Assembly (NCBI GenBank): GCA_963070105.1
Contig: OY718808.1
Location: 6,425,738-6,489,737 of the forward strand
DNA: 64,000 nt
From: Litomosoides sigmodontis
Lineage: Eukaryota > Nematoda > Chromadorea > Rhabditida > Onchocercidae
Direction: 5' to 3'
How positions within the stretch are numbered: position 1 is the stretch's first letter; each line of letters starts with the position of its first letter. The notes beneath the pieces were generated by a model. It did not search any database, was not told the origin of the DNA, and saw only the letters and a program-made list of their open reading frames with translations. The translations under genes and the position numbers were made by a program. Below, in pieces: positions 1-13,724 of the stretch.

Positions 1-1723
1 TACTTCACTCTTTCAAAATTATTACATTAAAAGTGTGAAGTACAAGAAACGAAAAGTGAACAAACATATGTATAGTTTGTCGTTTCCAATTACTTATAAA
101 AACTTACAAAAAAACAAAAATTCATTTTTCGTTGGAAAAAAAAGTGATAAGAATTTTCAATTTAACATTGCTATGCAAATTAGGCAGGTAGTTAGTTAGT
201 TAGTCGCAATGAAATGAAAAAGTAATTTACGAGTTGTCGCGCCTCGATGAAAATAAAGTGTAGTAAATTATTCGAAATGGAATTGAATGACATTGCAATT
301 CCTGAAATAGATGATGTGACGTGAAGGTTAAAATTAATCCCATGAAATTCACACTTACTTATCACTTGCTCATCACGCTCTCCTCTTCGGGAACAGCACT
401 ATTACCATTTGCTAAGCAATACGAAGTGATCGGTCTGCTCCATTGTATCAAACATTCCACGCCACTCACGTATCTCATTAGCTACCATTTAGCAATTATC
501 GAGTGAAATTTCCAGAAACAATTTTATTTTTGGCAAACAACAAGTTGGAATTTGAGCCTCTCAAACTGTGTTACATCGTTATTGGAAAACGCTTTGAATT
601 TCCCGCACGGATAGTTTAATATAAACTGTCCTGGAAATTTGCTCACAGCAATATTGCGGTCCTGAGGAGTGGAAAAATGCTAACAGAAAGCAAAAGCAGT
701 CAACGTGAAGTGAAGTGAAGCTTTCCGCGCAAATTTCTTCCCTCACGCAAGCTGCTCACATTCATCCCGCTGTTCTTGAAGACCTGTTGAAATCACTAGC
801 GAAATTTGCATTCAATCCTTTAGTGAAGCAACTTTGTGACAACATCATTCTCTCTAAACTGAAACAATTTCTCCATGGAAAAATTAGCTAAAGTCAAATG
901 TTTAATTTTTAAACTCATTGATTTGAATGTGAATCAAGTGATCAATTTTAAAATCACAGTTGGAGATTGTTTCAGCACAACTCCTGCTTGTATTCGAAAT
1001 GGCAATAAACTAGTTTGCTTTCAAATTTCGGAATCTAAGATAAGGCAGGAGAAATTGAAAGTAATCGCTTTTGGAATGAATTTTTTACTTCAGCTTAGCA
1101 TTCGAAATATCAAATGTAATGGAAATCGCAGTAATTTGAAATTAATTAATTATCGATCAGACAACGTCACTAATCCTCGTGATGCTTGCGGTGGCAAATC
1201 ACCGAATTCCTCCGTCTCCTGCATGGTTTTTTACTTAGCTTGCTAATTCTTCACTTTCATTTGTTACTTAATTCATGATAATTACTAGCATTTCGAAACG
1301 ACACAATTCCGGATTCCACGCGGAAAAGATTTAATTGAAATTCCAAATTAATGATTGGTTAACTCATTTTGGCATTTTACTTCTGCTTACTTTACACCTC
1401 CACAACTGCTCGGTTCATTGACAAGTAATTATCCGATAATATTAATTGATTAAACCACTTTGACAATCAGTTACATCATTTCAGCGGAATTAGCTTCAAT
1501 CTCTCTATGATTGGAATATTTTCTATAGTCTTTTGAACATATTAAGTCTCCAAATTTTGCTTTGACAGTGAAAAATTAAAGTTGAAATTGAAAAGGACAT
1601 CTGTGACACCTTACTATTTCAATTTCACTTCACAAATTTTGTAGAGTTTAAACGATACTAAAATGCTCAGGACCGCTCAATTAATTTTTGAAATGTTACT
1701 AATTGTTAGCCTATTTGAATTAC

Positions 1724-1858
<135 letters not shown>

Positions 1859-1928
1859 TTTAAGTAACTGGTAAATGTTGCAAAACAAAATTTGTCGCCT
1901 ACTTTTCCAGAGCAGAGAAATTTGACGC

Positions 1929-1931
<3 letters not shown>

Positions 1932-1959
<28 letters not shown>

Positions 1960-1960
1960 G
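1932..1960. repeat. (GA)n microsatellite
   Basis: About 27 bases of uninterrupted GA repeat followed by an imperfect GGAAGAGAGG tail, 75 bases downstream of the AT/GT microsatellite. Confidence 0.9.
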
Positions 1961-4900
1961 AAGAGAGGACAGTTCAGTTTTGCTTGCAGCTGTCAAGAGT
2001 TGCTAAACAATGCGAAAATGAAATAATTGATTGCTATGAAATTAAATGACAGTAAAATTAATCGTTAAAATTAAGAAATCTATCACTTAGGAGAGGAAGA
2101 ATAAAAGAAAAACACTGTGTTCGTGTCGTCCCTGTCAAAAATTTTTTGAAACAGAAATATCCGTAAAAGAATGTGCGGAAAGTATTGCATGAATATTGGT
2201 ATTTTTTCGCGAAATTTAAAATTCCTACATCGGAATAGAACTAGGCTTGTCGTAGGACTGTTTTTTCCCCTCAAATATTCCATTTTCTAAAAGAGTAGTT
2301 GGATGAATTGCTGCCAGTTGAACTGAAAATTGATGATGATTGTTTGCTGATTGCAACAATCAGAGGGAAGTGCTTTGCTACGTTATCTTCTTTTTGGCTC
2401 TTCTTGCTTATCACTTGAGGAGGACGGGAAGCGGAGAAGTGCAACTAAGGAAGGTGAGGAGAAGACGAAATTGAGGGTGAGGAACTGGCGCAGCCCTCAC
2501 CCGTCACCTATTTGCCGTCACTTGAGGCGATCGGAGTTGCGCCATCGTCGTCAATCTCCGCTCACCGACACCCTCATCCCTATGGTTACCGAATCCTCCT
2601 CCTTTCATCTCACACGCTTACTTCTTACTTCACTTCACTCCACTCCACTTCACATCATCACTCCTCCTGCCACCATCACTTCCCTCCATCATCCAATTAC
2701 ATCTCTCCGCACTTCTATCAGTTTCAATTTTCTAATCTTTCTTTCAAATTAGCGACGACACGCATAAGTGCCACTGCGACAGAGAGTGAACAACTAATTA
2801 TGCCGTACTAATTTCCTCACCTCTGACGTATTAGTTAACCCAAAAGACAAATTATATTCTTCGTGCTCTATTCGCTTAACACAACAATAGCTAATTAATT
2901 CAAATTTTAAATTCGAATGTATAGGAGTAACTGTTATGCCATCATCATCCATCAATCCATCCATCCATCCGCCCATCCATTCATTCATAACTCATTTTCA
3001 ATTTCAAATTAGAAGTGTTTATGAGGAAAACTGCAAGCGAAAGTTTCCTTAAATATTAACATTTAATTTGCTCCTACATAGGCTTCTGAATCAGAAGTGC
3101 CGACAAAGCTTGCTTTTGGATAGTAAATTTGAACCAATGTTGATAGTTCAAAAGGGTAATTTTTAACAAATTTCGTTTTTTAATCTCCTCGAAATTTTAT
3201 TTGCAGAATTTGACAAATACTTCTAACTGATATGTTAGCCACGTTGAGGTTCTTTTTGTTTGGTCATAGTTGTGGAATATAAAATTGGTGGAGGCGCTTC
3301 CATCAGTTATACCACTTAATCATCAATATAAGAAATGTAAATATTTATCTTTTCATTTTAGGCTGGATTTTAAACTTTAGAATTTTTGAATTCTTTCACA
3401 AAGCTTCACTTCATTTAAAGTCACACATGCATGGAATATCATTTTCAAGCATTCAAACTTACTGTAAAAAAAAGTTAATTAAAAGCAAAATTCAATTAGC
3501 ACTCATCCTTTTTAGTAATTAAATTAGGAAGAGGACAACAGCTTGCAGATGACATGAGTGAAGCAACTACTAGCTCGCCGTGCAAAGGATCAAAAATCCA
3601 TTCTCACCTTCAATGGAAGGATTTTAGTAAAAAAAAAATACTTCAAAAAATATTTCGTAAATTCTGCTCATTTGATTTTATAAAATATTTTAGTTCCGAC
3701 GGCAAATATATATTTAAGGCATTCATAGGAATTGCTAACTATTTTTAAACCGTTTACTCTAACTTAATAATTCATTTTGTGATATACATTATTAAGCTTA
3801 TTTCACATTTGCCTAACTTTGTTTAGTTATGCTTAACTTAAAACGGATATTAGGGTAGTGAGGAAAACATTATTATTACTCACATTTATTATGAAAAATT
3901 TATTATCGTTGCTGTGATCATTGCAATTATCACTACCACTCAAATTATCTTTATTTCCAAAATTTTTACTTAAATCTGTTTGAAAAACTTATCATTTCAT
4001 AAGCTTTACGAAAAGTACAGCAAAGGAAGTACCACTCGTGACTTTTTCTACAACGCCGAAATTTGCAGCTACAGCAGTGCAAAATGTGCTTGAAAAATAT
4101 ATATTTAAAAGAATAACTTAAGTTATATCAAAGTTACCGACACGTTTCTTTTGCGTGCCACTTTTGCAGTGAAATTTTATGAATTTGATAGGAAATACGT
4201 GCATTTACTGGAACGACATAACTTTTTTGTAATTTAGGAAAGAATTTGCAACCTTCCTACATTAACCTTCTACTTCTACGTCACAATTACGACGCTAAAT
4301 AAGACTGTTGTTCCTACGGACGAGGCATCTTTCCTATAACTTCTTTATTCCAAGTATGGGTGACATATTTAGAGTGAACATAATTAGCAAATTACTTTTG
4401 AAAATGAAATTTTCAGATTACGTGATAATGGTGATAATCTGACTGCTACCATATAATCTCGCGCTACACCCTCACCTCACAAATTAAGATCGAAACGTGA
4501 CAAATGAAAAGTTAATAATGAAGCTTTTATGAGTACGAAGTCTTAAACACGACAAAAACGAGCCATGTAGAAGTCACTTTTTTTCAGAAATTCACTTATC
4601 AATTAAATTCAGAAACGTTGCTCGATATACCACTTATTTGTTTGTCTGTTGTTCTAAGAGATTGATCTGGAAATTGATTGATCAATCAGAATATCAATCA
4701 TTTATCGATGTTTGCCAGAAGTAATAGCCAAAATGAGTGGCATTAACTTTGCAAAATAAGTAATTTCGAACGCATACTAATAGGTGAAATTAGATTCCGC
4801 AGATCTCAGCAAGCAGAGAAATAAAAAAAAATGCTTTTTTTTTCTTTTACTGAATGCTTCCATTTTTAAACTCACTTCACAACGTAAGCATTACTCATTA

Positions 4901-5323
4901 CTCGTTGTTAATTTCTTACTACACAATTATTGGATTTATTGGCTTCCACTAACCACCGTTGGCTTGTCTACTTACTGGCCGACAGAGTTATGCAAATAGG
5001 TCATGTTCAGTTCACTTTTGGTTACTAAGGTATTAGACCAATCAGTGGCAGCTTGTGGAGAAGTAAGTATAGAAAACTCGTTCGTCCTTACATCACTGCA
5101 CATGCCTATTTTAATAGATTCATTTCTCACTCCTTTTTTTGCTTGTCCGTCCAATAAACTGTTTTTTTCACTGCCAAACATTTGAAGTGATTGATGAAAG
5201 CGTTTAATTTTAGGTCGCTCCAATTATGACGAGTGATTTGTGTAAGTCGAAGCCGAAATTGTTCGTCGAAAAGGGCCTTTTCTGATTTGGTTAGAACATT
5301 ACTTTGTATGCAAATGCGAAAGG

Positions 5324-8300
5324 ATGGGTTCTTGTCAGAGCCAAGAAGCTCAGGAGCAGCTTGCTCGGAATAAAGCCATTGAAAAACAACTCAACCAGGA
5401 TAAACGTACCGGATCGTCAATCGTCAAGCTACTACTGCTCGGTGGGTATTATCAGTAATTATTAGTTGGTCACTATTATTACTATTGATTATTATAATTT
5501 CATTAGTATTATTAATTAATTATTATCGTTGTTTAGCATTCCTTTTAATATTTCGTTCATTTGCTCAGGCTTTCTACGAATTTTAGTTTTTTTCTTCGTC
5601 AGTCATTTCTGTGTAGTTTGTGCAAAACTGTTGCAGTGAAAATTTAATTTATTGTAATAAAAGTCACAGGAAAAGCAAAATTAAATTTTGTCTTTTATAA
5701 TTCATCATTTATTCTTTTAAATTGAAAAATGAATTTTGCTTGCCATTCTGAAATGAGTTTTTGATGAATACCTTAGTGGGCGCTGATTACTGCGGGTAAA
5801 GAGAAAATGAGATGAAATAACTGACTGTTCCCTTTACTTTTCGGTTTAATCAAAGGGAGACAAATACTTTGTGAGGAATGGACGATAACTTCTGTTTACT
5901 CCCTCTCTCTCTCGCTCTCCCGCGAATGATCGGGAGTCGAGCGGATTGGGAGTTGTCCTCAACTTTCTGTAATTGCTTTTACTAAAAAAAATAGTGTAAA
6001 GTAGTAAGACGTTTTAATTTTTAAGCAACACGGTGAGGTTTTTTTCAAGTGGAACTAATTAAGAGTTTCTGTGTGATACGGTCATTTACAAAAAAAAAAA
6101 AAAAAAAAAAAAGTGAAAAGAGAAGAATTTAGACATCACTTGACGGACGACTGCTAATCTTGAATGGTTGAATAGCCGCTAATGAAATCAATTTTCTTTG
6201 CACTAAGTTTTTTGCAGTTAATTGACTTACTCGAATATTTAATTAAACTCAAATTATTTATTTATTTTGTGTGGTAAAAGATAGAGTAGAAAGAAAAAAT
6301 TTATTGATTCACTAAATCCTTGTCATTATGCTACTACGGTCCGATCTTTCAATGTTCAAAGCGCTTATGTTTATTTTTTCACATTACTAGTTCTGATAAA
6401 TATTTGAAATTATTCTTTTCAGGAGCCGGTGAATGTGGCAAGTCAACCGTACTGAAACAGATGCAGTATGTCTCAATCTTTCCGATCCTTTCTTGAACTA
6501 TTTGTTTGAAGTTCCTAGAATTATTTTATAGGAACAACTTTAAAAAATTTGCTTACTAATTGTTGCATACGTCTAAGAGTTAAAAAATCGTGTAAATTTT
6601 CCAGAATTCTTCACAGTAACGGTTTTACGGAAGGTGAAATAAACGAACGTAAAGCAGTGGTCTACAACAATACAGTAACATCAATGTATGCCATACTGAA
6701 AGCAATGGATAGCATTATTCACATCCCACTCGATGACCCTTCCAAAGAGGTACGGTCAATTCTAACTCTACAATTACTTGATTAATTTCCCTTTAAATTT
6801 CCATTTAAATCAAAAGCAATAAGTGAGAAAGATGATGGCATAAACGGTTGATGGCATAAAATTTTTAAGAAAGTCCAAAAGTTAAACTTGTCCGATATGT
6901 GCTGCTAGTGCTTTCATTCAAATTTAATAATTTTGAAAAGTTGAAGAAGGGAATATTAGCACAATATACCTATATAAAAATGGACCAACAACCATACAAA
7001 AAGAAGAGAGGAAGAGAGAGAATATTGTAGCCTGAAAAAGAAATAGTTTTTCGAGTTGTGGAGGCTGGCGACGAATCTAAACCTTTCACTGATGAGCTCG
7101 CTAAGGCTCTCGTATCACTATGGAATGATAAAAATGTTCAAAAAGCTGCCCATATGCGAAGCGAATATCAACTCAACGATTCTGCACAATAGTAAATTAA
7201 TAATTGCTCCTTTTCTTTTAAAAATATTTTTCAGCAATGGCAGGTGGGAATTGAAATGATAAAAGCTTAATTTCTGCACTTCCCTTCATTTGCATTTACT
7301 GCATTGATTTATTCTTACATATATACTGTATATATAAATTAGGTGAAGAGTCTTTAAATTTTCACTTAGATAATCTAAGAAGAGCTAATCTAATTGAATT
7401 CATTTGCACTTCAGCTTAGAGTGTTTCAGTTTCCTGGATTCAGTTATGAGAATACACGAACCAGGTTATCGGCCTACTGAACAAGATATCCTGTTTAGTC
7501 GAGTAGCAACAACTGGTGTAGTAGAAGTTAAATTCAAAATAAAGGAACTTGATTTCAGGTATTTTTCATTGAAAAGACTTACTAATCTGTGATAGGCTCT
7601 CCCTCTCTCTCTCTCTCTCACTAATAGCATTTTCACAAGTATATGAAATAAAGGAGAACTTTTTTTTAATGAAAAGACAATTTTGTTTGTGAATAGAGTA
7701 TTTGACGTTGGTGGACAGAGGTCAGAGCGTCGTAAATGGATCCATTGCTTTGATAACGTAGAATCGATTATTTTTATCACTGCTGTTAGCGAATATGATC
7801 AAGTGCTTTTCGAAGATGAAACTACGGTCAGTTCAGTTTTAACGTAACCTTTCGTCAGTTGTAATGTCCAACTTTAATATTTAGACTGTAAAATATCTTA
7901 CATCTGTCAGTGAGAATGCCTACTATTTCTAAATAAGCTATCGTAAAAGAATTAAATGCTATCATTTCGTTTAAGCAATAATTTCATCATGCAATTTTAT
8001 GATTAAATTTCGGCTTCATTGACTGTAAGCGTTGCAGAATCGAATGATCGAATCGATGCAGTTATTTTCATCAATTTGTAATAGCACATGGTTCCTGTCG
8101 ACAGCAATAATTTTATTTTTGAATAAGAAAGATTTATTTGCTGAAAAAATTCAACGTGTGAATATCACCACTGCCTTCCCCGATTATGAAGGTTAGCTTC
8201 TTTTCTGCTTAATTTTACAAAATTAAATAACTGGAGAACCAAATAGAGCTGAAAAAAATCATTTTCATAATAGAAATTCTTTGATTGTATACTATAGAAC

Positions 8301-9329
8301 CCATCAATTGTTAGGAATTTATTTGCATTTACACTTTTGGGCAATACCAGGTCAAAAAAACAATATTTCACCCTTTTCTTCAGCTAAATCTTTTGAAATT
8401 TATTTGCAATTTGAATTTTCCTTTTATTATGCGAGAAAAAATTTTCAGATAGAATAAGCTGCGAAGTGTATTTCGTTTCAAAACTTTAGTGATTAAACAG
8501 AGCATACAGCTTACGAAGCGGTCATCCTATTTTGAAATAACACATTAAACATCTTCATAAGTAATCACCTCACCTTAGACGACCTGCCTATAAGTTAGTA
8601 TTAGCTGTGCTGCAACTAATGAAGCTTAGAATCTTAGGCCAAAGATTAACCAATTGCAGACAGTTATCACAAAATTTAATTAGAGTGGAATTACCTCATT
8701 TATTCACCTGCATTATATAGCACTTTGCTTACTGAATTATCCCACTAAGGAAGTAGGATATAAAATGTTGTCTGTTCAGACTATTCCCCAAAATTAATCT
8801 CCTCCCACACATTTCGAGTAGCACACACCTTTTCTCATAAAGTTATAAACAGAAGTTTTCGGAATATTGCATTTCTTTTTCGGAATAAAGTCTGAAAGCT
8901 TGCTTGATAACTGCTAAAGTTGATTTATTGAAATTATATTCAAAATCTATCACAGCAAGTTTCTCAACTTTCAGTAGAAGATGTAACAGGTCGAATGGTC
9001 AAATTCGGAACCTTAAGCTCAAAGTGTTAGAATGTGCTTTCCTGAGGAGTGAGCTGATTCAAAACTCAACATTTAAATCTAGAGCTGAGTAAAACTGAAA
9101 AATGAACAAGAGCACTACGAATCAAGTCATATTTCTAGGTGGTCAGAATTACGAGGAAGCAATGAGTTTCATAAAAATGAAATTCAGCGAGCTGAACTTA
9201 AACCCGGATAAAAAGACAATTTATATGCACGAGACGTGTGCAACAGATACCAACCAAGTACAGTTGGTTATAACGAGTGTCATCGATACAATCATACAGA
9301 AAAATCTCCAGAAAGCTGGAATGATGTGA
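5324..9329 (+). CDS. odr-3: G-protein alpha subunit, ODR-3 orthologue
   Basis: Heterotrimeric G-protein alpha subunit; in C. elegans ODR-3 couples chemosensory GPCRs to sensory signalling in ciliated neurons (family knowledge). Exons: 5324-5441, 6423-6465, 6605-6749, 7031-7191, 7430-7558, 7697-7826, 8038-8191, 9139-9329. All junctions are GT-AG and in phase, giving 356 residues, the length I recall for C. elegans ODR-3. The N-terminus MGSCQS carries the myristoylation Gly2 and palmitoylation Cys4. Visible motifs: P-loop GAGECGKST (40-48), catalytic Arg180 in SRVATTG, switch [10 protein letters not shown] (202-209), NKKD (271-274), TCAT (326-329) and C-terminus KNLQKAGMM, which matches ODR-3 as I remember it. 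The near C-terminal pertussis-toxin cysteine is absent. Two out-of-frame ATGs (5308, 5314) lie just before the start. The next gene downstream is convergent. Confidence 0.97.
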
Positions 9330-9926
9330 CTGGCATGATGTAGTAAACTTCGATTTTCTTCCATTTTTTTACTATTGTGATGATATATTCTATAGATAAA
9401 TAATGCATATTCACGTACGCAGACATTTCGATAACAATTTTAATTTCAACTTTTCTTATAATTATACGGTAATGAATTCCACCTCATGATCTGTACATTT
9501 TCCAACCGAATCTAACAAATGAATTCCAATGATCAAACCAAAAAGCATCACCAGCAGCTTAGCCCTCCTCAATTATCAGTTGTTAATTTTCGTAACCAGG
9601 AGTGTAGTCTATTTCCACCAGCCTCTCAAACTCTACTTCGGGGAATTCTCGGCCGTGGAAGATTTCGTCATAAAAACCATGCTTTCATTTTTGAGGTTCG
9701 AAAAGTGCAAACTTTCTCCCGAACAACCGTATCAAGAAAAAATGTGCAAACCCAGATGTGTGAAATATCCCGTGTTTCAGGCCAAATCTAAATTTAGTGT
9801 TCATGTAAACTTTATCTTCATTTCTTAAACAATTAATACTCACAAAGTCACAAAAACAGAAGCGTAAATCACGCATGAATTATCCCCAATATATCAAATC
9901 ATCTCCAGCTGTTACATCTGCATATT
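9330..9926. other. Convergent intergenic region odr-3 / RSL1D1-like
   Basis: About 600 bases between two stop codons that face each other. It should hold both 3' UTRs and polyadenylation sites. Overlapping plus-strand frames at 9519-9828 are in a region rich in short open frames but show no family resemblance, so no gene is called. Confidence 0.6.
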
Positions 9927-12900
9927 TCATCTGTCTTTAAATTTCCTTTTGCTTGTTTTCTTCTTCGCTTCAACGGTTCGATGCGATTTAGCATTTTCAC
10001 TGGTTCTCGTCTTACTCTGTTCTCCTTTTACGCCCCCAAATCTATTGATACTATTTCCTTTATTCTTTTTCTTCACCAAGCCTTTTATTTTCGAAATACT
10101 ATCATTTAATGGTAACAGAAGTCGGTTCTTAGCTTCCCGTGATTTTTTTCTTTTTTCCTTCAGTTTGCGAAGTTTTTCCAGTGCGTTTCTTCGCTGAAAT
10201 ATAGTAATGAATTTTATTAAATTTAAAGATTTTATCAATTTGAAATATAGTAATGAATTTTATCAACTTTAAAGACATTTATTTTCTAAGACACAAACTC
10301 TAACTTTAACGGGATCTGTTAGCGGCTTTAAGTCATCATTTTTTTCCCATTCATCGTTAACTGTCGGATAGAGCACAGGCTGTTTAGCTGAAATGAATTT
10401 TCATAAATTTAAACTTTTTCAATTTCTAAACTAGACGCTGAATTTGAATTCTTCAAGCGCTCCAGCACCAGGACTGGATTCTACTTAATCTGTGCGAGGG
10501 AATTTGGTCAGGTAACGGCAATTCTCATATTTTTCCACCATTTTAAATTGTGTAAACTAACTATCTGAATCCAGCACTTTCACTTCACCGTCTCCGTATA
10601 CTAAAACTTCTAAGCCTTCCGGCAATGTTGACAATTCATCAGCAATGGCCTTTTCATCTCTTTCAGCTTTCAGACCCTTCATTTCCATGGGCATTGGTAA
10701 TTTGACTGCATTTCTAGCACCTATAACATGAACTTGTTACCCGACTTGAAACTTTTTCTTCGAAATAATAGAAGCAAGAATAATCTAATGTGGCCCAATG
10801 GAAATTATAACAACGAGAAGCTCTACAGAACAGAAGAGATTCCAAACATCATAAAAATTTCATAAGTTCTTAAATTCCAACCTGATCACAATTCATAACT
10901 CAGCATATATCTTGGCATTGATTTAAACAAACGTAAACAAGAAAAACTACTTAAGAACAAACCGGCACTGATGTAGAGAGATAATGACGGTCCGCCTGTT
11001 ACCATTTGTAGACTTATTGAATGAATATTGCATAAACCACCAGGGCAATATTGAAATACATTTTCAACTGCTGCACGTAAGTTTGCTACAATACAATTGA
11101 TGGGATTACTGAGATTTCCAATGCGAAGACTCCTGGAATAAAATTTTACAAAACTTCCTGATTTGAGATCCATTTTTCACCTTTATGATGCAGTTTTAAA
11201 AAGACATCAAAGTTAGAACATCCTCAATTTAATTGTAAATTCCCCTGACATATCAATTAAAATACAAGCACTTGAATTAAAAACAAAATAACAGCGCGAA
11301 TTAAAACATACGTTCGCGTACGGTATGGAGAAAGAGGAAATGTTACGGTGTAATAAGCTTTTTCGATTTCTTTTATCAATAATCCATGTCGATCAATTCG
11401 CAATCTCAAAGGGGTCCTTCAAACAAACAATTTCAGTACCTCATGTAGGAAAAACGTTATGCAACGAAATGTAACTTTTGTTTATAAGTTATTTAAAAAC
11501 AAACAAAAACTCCCGAGATGTGAAGGATTGAAGAACAATGTCCACTGCGCGTACTTACACTTTGTCGAATGTAAAATGAATTGGATAACTATTAGAGAAC
11601 CCCCTCAACACTCTATTTCGAGTACTGCAATTGCCTTACTTTTTTGCTTTGTGAAACTCTTTGCCACAAAAGCGTATAACACTTTTTTCGATCATGGAAT
11701 CCACCAGAAAGATGTCATACGAAGATGCCAACTGACGTCTATCATAATAAGAATGATACTCCCTCTCCAACTGTCGCTTTGTCAAAATCTGCAAACACCG
11801 TTTTCTACAACAAACTACCAAAAATCAAGACTTTATAACCTATATCTTTACAGAAACAAAATCATCTGTCATTCATTTCAACATTTCTGAATTTTCGAAA
11901 ATAAATTCCTATAATGATTTTAATACTGTTCGAAACTCCGGAAATACCTTTTGCACGTGCTCCTTGGTAACGCCGAATTCAAGCTCCAATTTTTCGCTCC
12001 ATAGTCTTGCTTGTTTGTCAACATCAGGATCAAATTTTGCCTTTACAGATTTGTCCAAGTCTCTCATAATCAAGCAAACAGTTGTATTGCCTTTTTCGTA
12101 TAATGAATATGGTAGAATGCTGTAGAAAAAAAAAATCGAACTCATCTTCATGCGCAATAAATTTTTTTGGATAAAAGTATATCACACGGTTTAATAAAAA
12201 AATAATTTAACTGGTTTATTTCTCAAGAACGTAAATGATTCCATTTAATAAATCCCAAGGCACTATAATCGACATTATGCTATGCACTTTGACAGAATAG
12301 CAATTTTATGTCAAAAATTTTTGTCCAAATAAGAAATGTGACTTTTTTTAACATGAAAGTTCAGATAAAAGTTATATATGGATTTTTAATCCAAAAAGGA
12401 CCACCTAAGTCTATGTAATGCCTGAATCAGCAGAAAAAGTTCAACCAAAACTATCTACAACATTTTGTTTCCTGAAGGAAATGAGGAAAATATAATCGTC
12501 GACTCACAAGCGCTTGACACAGTGTCCGGTAAATGTAGTGCTCGGTTTCTTATAAACAAATTGAACATGAAGCAATTGGTCAACTTCAGGAAACAACATT
12601 TTCTTTTCATTCTTTTCACTAACTTTCATTAAAACTTTCACAGCTTCTTTAGCCTGTAATGCTATTTTGTGTAATTATTACCACATATGATTTTAAAAAG
12701 GTTTTTTTTAAATCTGTTTGGGTAAACAAAAAAATTCAGATAAAACTTAAGAGCAATTCATCAAAAAAATTTAGTCGTGTGTAAACTCTTCCTGTCATGC
12801 ATCAATGATATCGCCAAATACTTCATGTTGAAAGAAACTCTCCAAACTTTCAAGGAATTAAACATACCTTTTGCTCGACTTGGTCTAATACAGCTGACAC

Positions 12901-13114
12901 TTCAGTTTCATCATTTTTATTCATTGGAATATTCTTTTTGGAATCAGCAGCGGGCGAAACACTCATTTCCAAATCCTAAAGCAGATTAAAACCAAATCGA
13001 TAATCGCTGAAGAGTGCTTTTCTCTGTATTTATATGATCATTGAAAAGTAGACAAATTTGCAAAACGATTATTACCCGATTAGGCAAATCTCCTCCTTCA
13101 CGTAGCTGTTTCAT
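9927..13114 (-). CDS. RSL1D1: Ribosomal L1 domain-containing protein (RSL1D1/Utp30-like)
   Basis: Nucleolar ribosome-biogenesis protein with a ribosomal L1-like fold. Exons, 5' to 3' on the minus strand: 13076-13114, 12868-12975, 12508-12653, 11948-12119, 11640-11788, 10963-11132, 10562-10720, 10305-10387, 9927-10193; 430 residues, all phases consistent. Recognition rests on the L1 fold order: LPYSLYEKGNTTVCLIMRD, then KRQLEREYHSYYDRRQLASS, SYDIFLVDSMI, CGKEFHKAKK, then LRIGNLSNPINCIVANL. Human RSL1D1 has close equivalents (RRLLPSLIGRHFY, IRIGHVGMQIEHIIENI). The tail is lysine-rich (KKKTSKRKFKDR), as expected for a nucleolar protein. The start is uncertain: ATG at 13114 lies in an exon beginning behind acceptor TTTCAG (13177-13182); ATG 12966 is the alternative. 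It lies 610 bases downstream of the SDE2 stop on the same strand, suggesting co-transcription. Confidence 0.87.
10195..10275. repeat. Tandem duplication, period 46
   Basis: A unit of about 35 bases beginning TGAAATATAGTAATGAATTT occurs at 10195-10229 and again at 10241-10275 with few differences. It lies in the last intron of the RSL1D1-like gene; the first copy includes the CAG of the 3' splice site, so the duplication reproduces acceptor-proximal sequence. Confidence 0.8.
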
Positions 13115-13724
13115 TGTAGAACTTAATGGGAGAACCCCTAAATGAATGGAACCATCGTCTTCCACTTTATTCTTTCCTGAAATGCATAACTAAATGAAGC
13201 TCCAATCTCGAACAGTTTAGCTCATTAAAGAGGATGAATGGAAAGAAATCTCGTCCAAATCCCGTTTTCAAAAACAATTGTGGTTGAAACACGGTAATGT
13301 TTTAAAAAATATATGGCGCATTTACGCGAACTACTCCAGATTAAAACTGGAATTTCGAAATTGCTTCAAACTTGTCAATTTTATCGTTGAAATTATAATC
13401 GTTACCAAATATGCAAAAAAACAATTTATTTTTATTCGGATTTTGACATACGTCAACATTGGAAGAGCCGCCGTGAAACTCAGATCATGAACCACGATTT
13501 GAATTTCGTAATAAAAAACAGCAAAATAAAGATAAGAAAAAAAATACAAAACCTTACATCTCAACAAAGCTTGAAAGAGAGAAACAGAAATTGAGCGGCA
13601 TGCTCAAAAAATTATACATTAAAAGCAGGATTACGTCTTATATCAATACATGTACCACCTATTAAACGCACATTAATTACTGGAAAATACATATTGAAAC
13701 GCATACAAGTACAAAGAATCATAT

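Noticed and set aside
875..1246. 123-codon open frame upstream of odr-3
   Set aside because: No recognisable domain, no signal of splicing partners, composition like surrounding AT-rich DNA; probably chance.
2351..2752. 133-codon open frame and an overlapping 99-codon frame
   Set aside because: Two overlapping frames in a CT/CA-biased, low-complexity stretch give Ser/His/Leu-rich translations without a family pattern.
9519..9876. Overlapping open frames on both strands downstream of odr-3
   Set aside because: They occupy the convergent 3' region, overlap one another in different frames and match no family.
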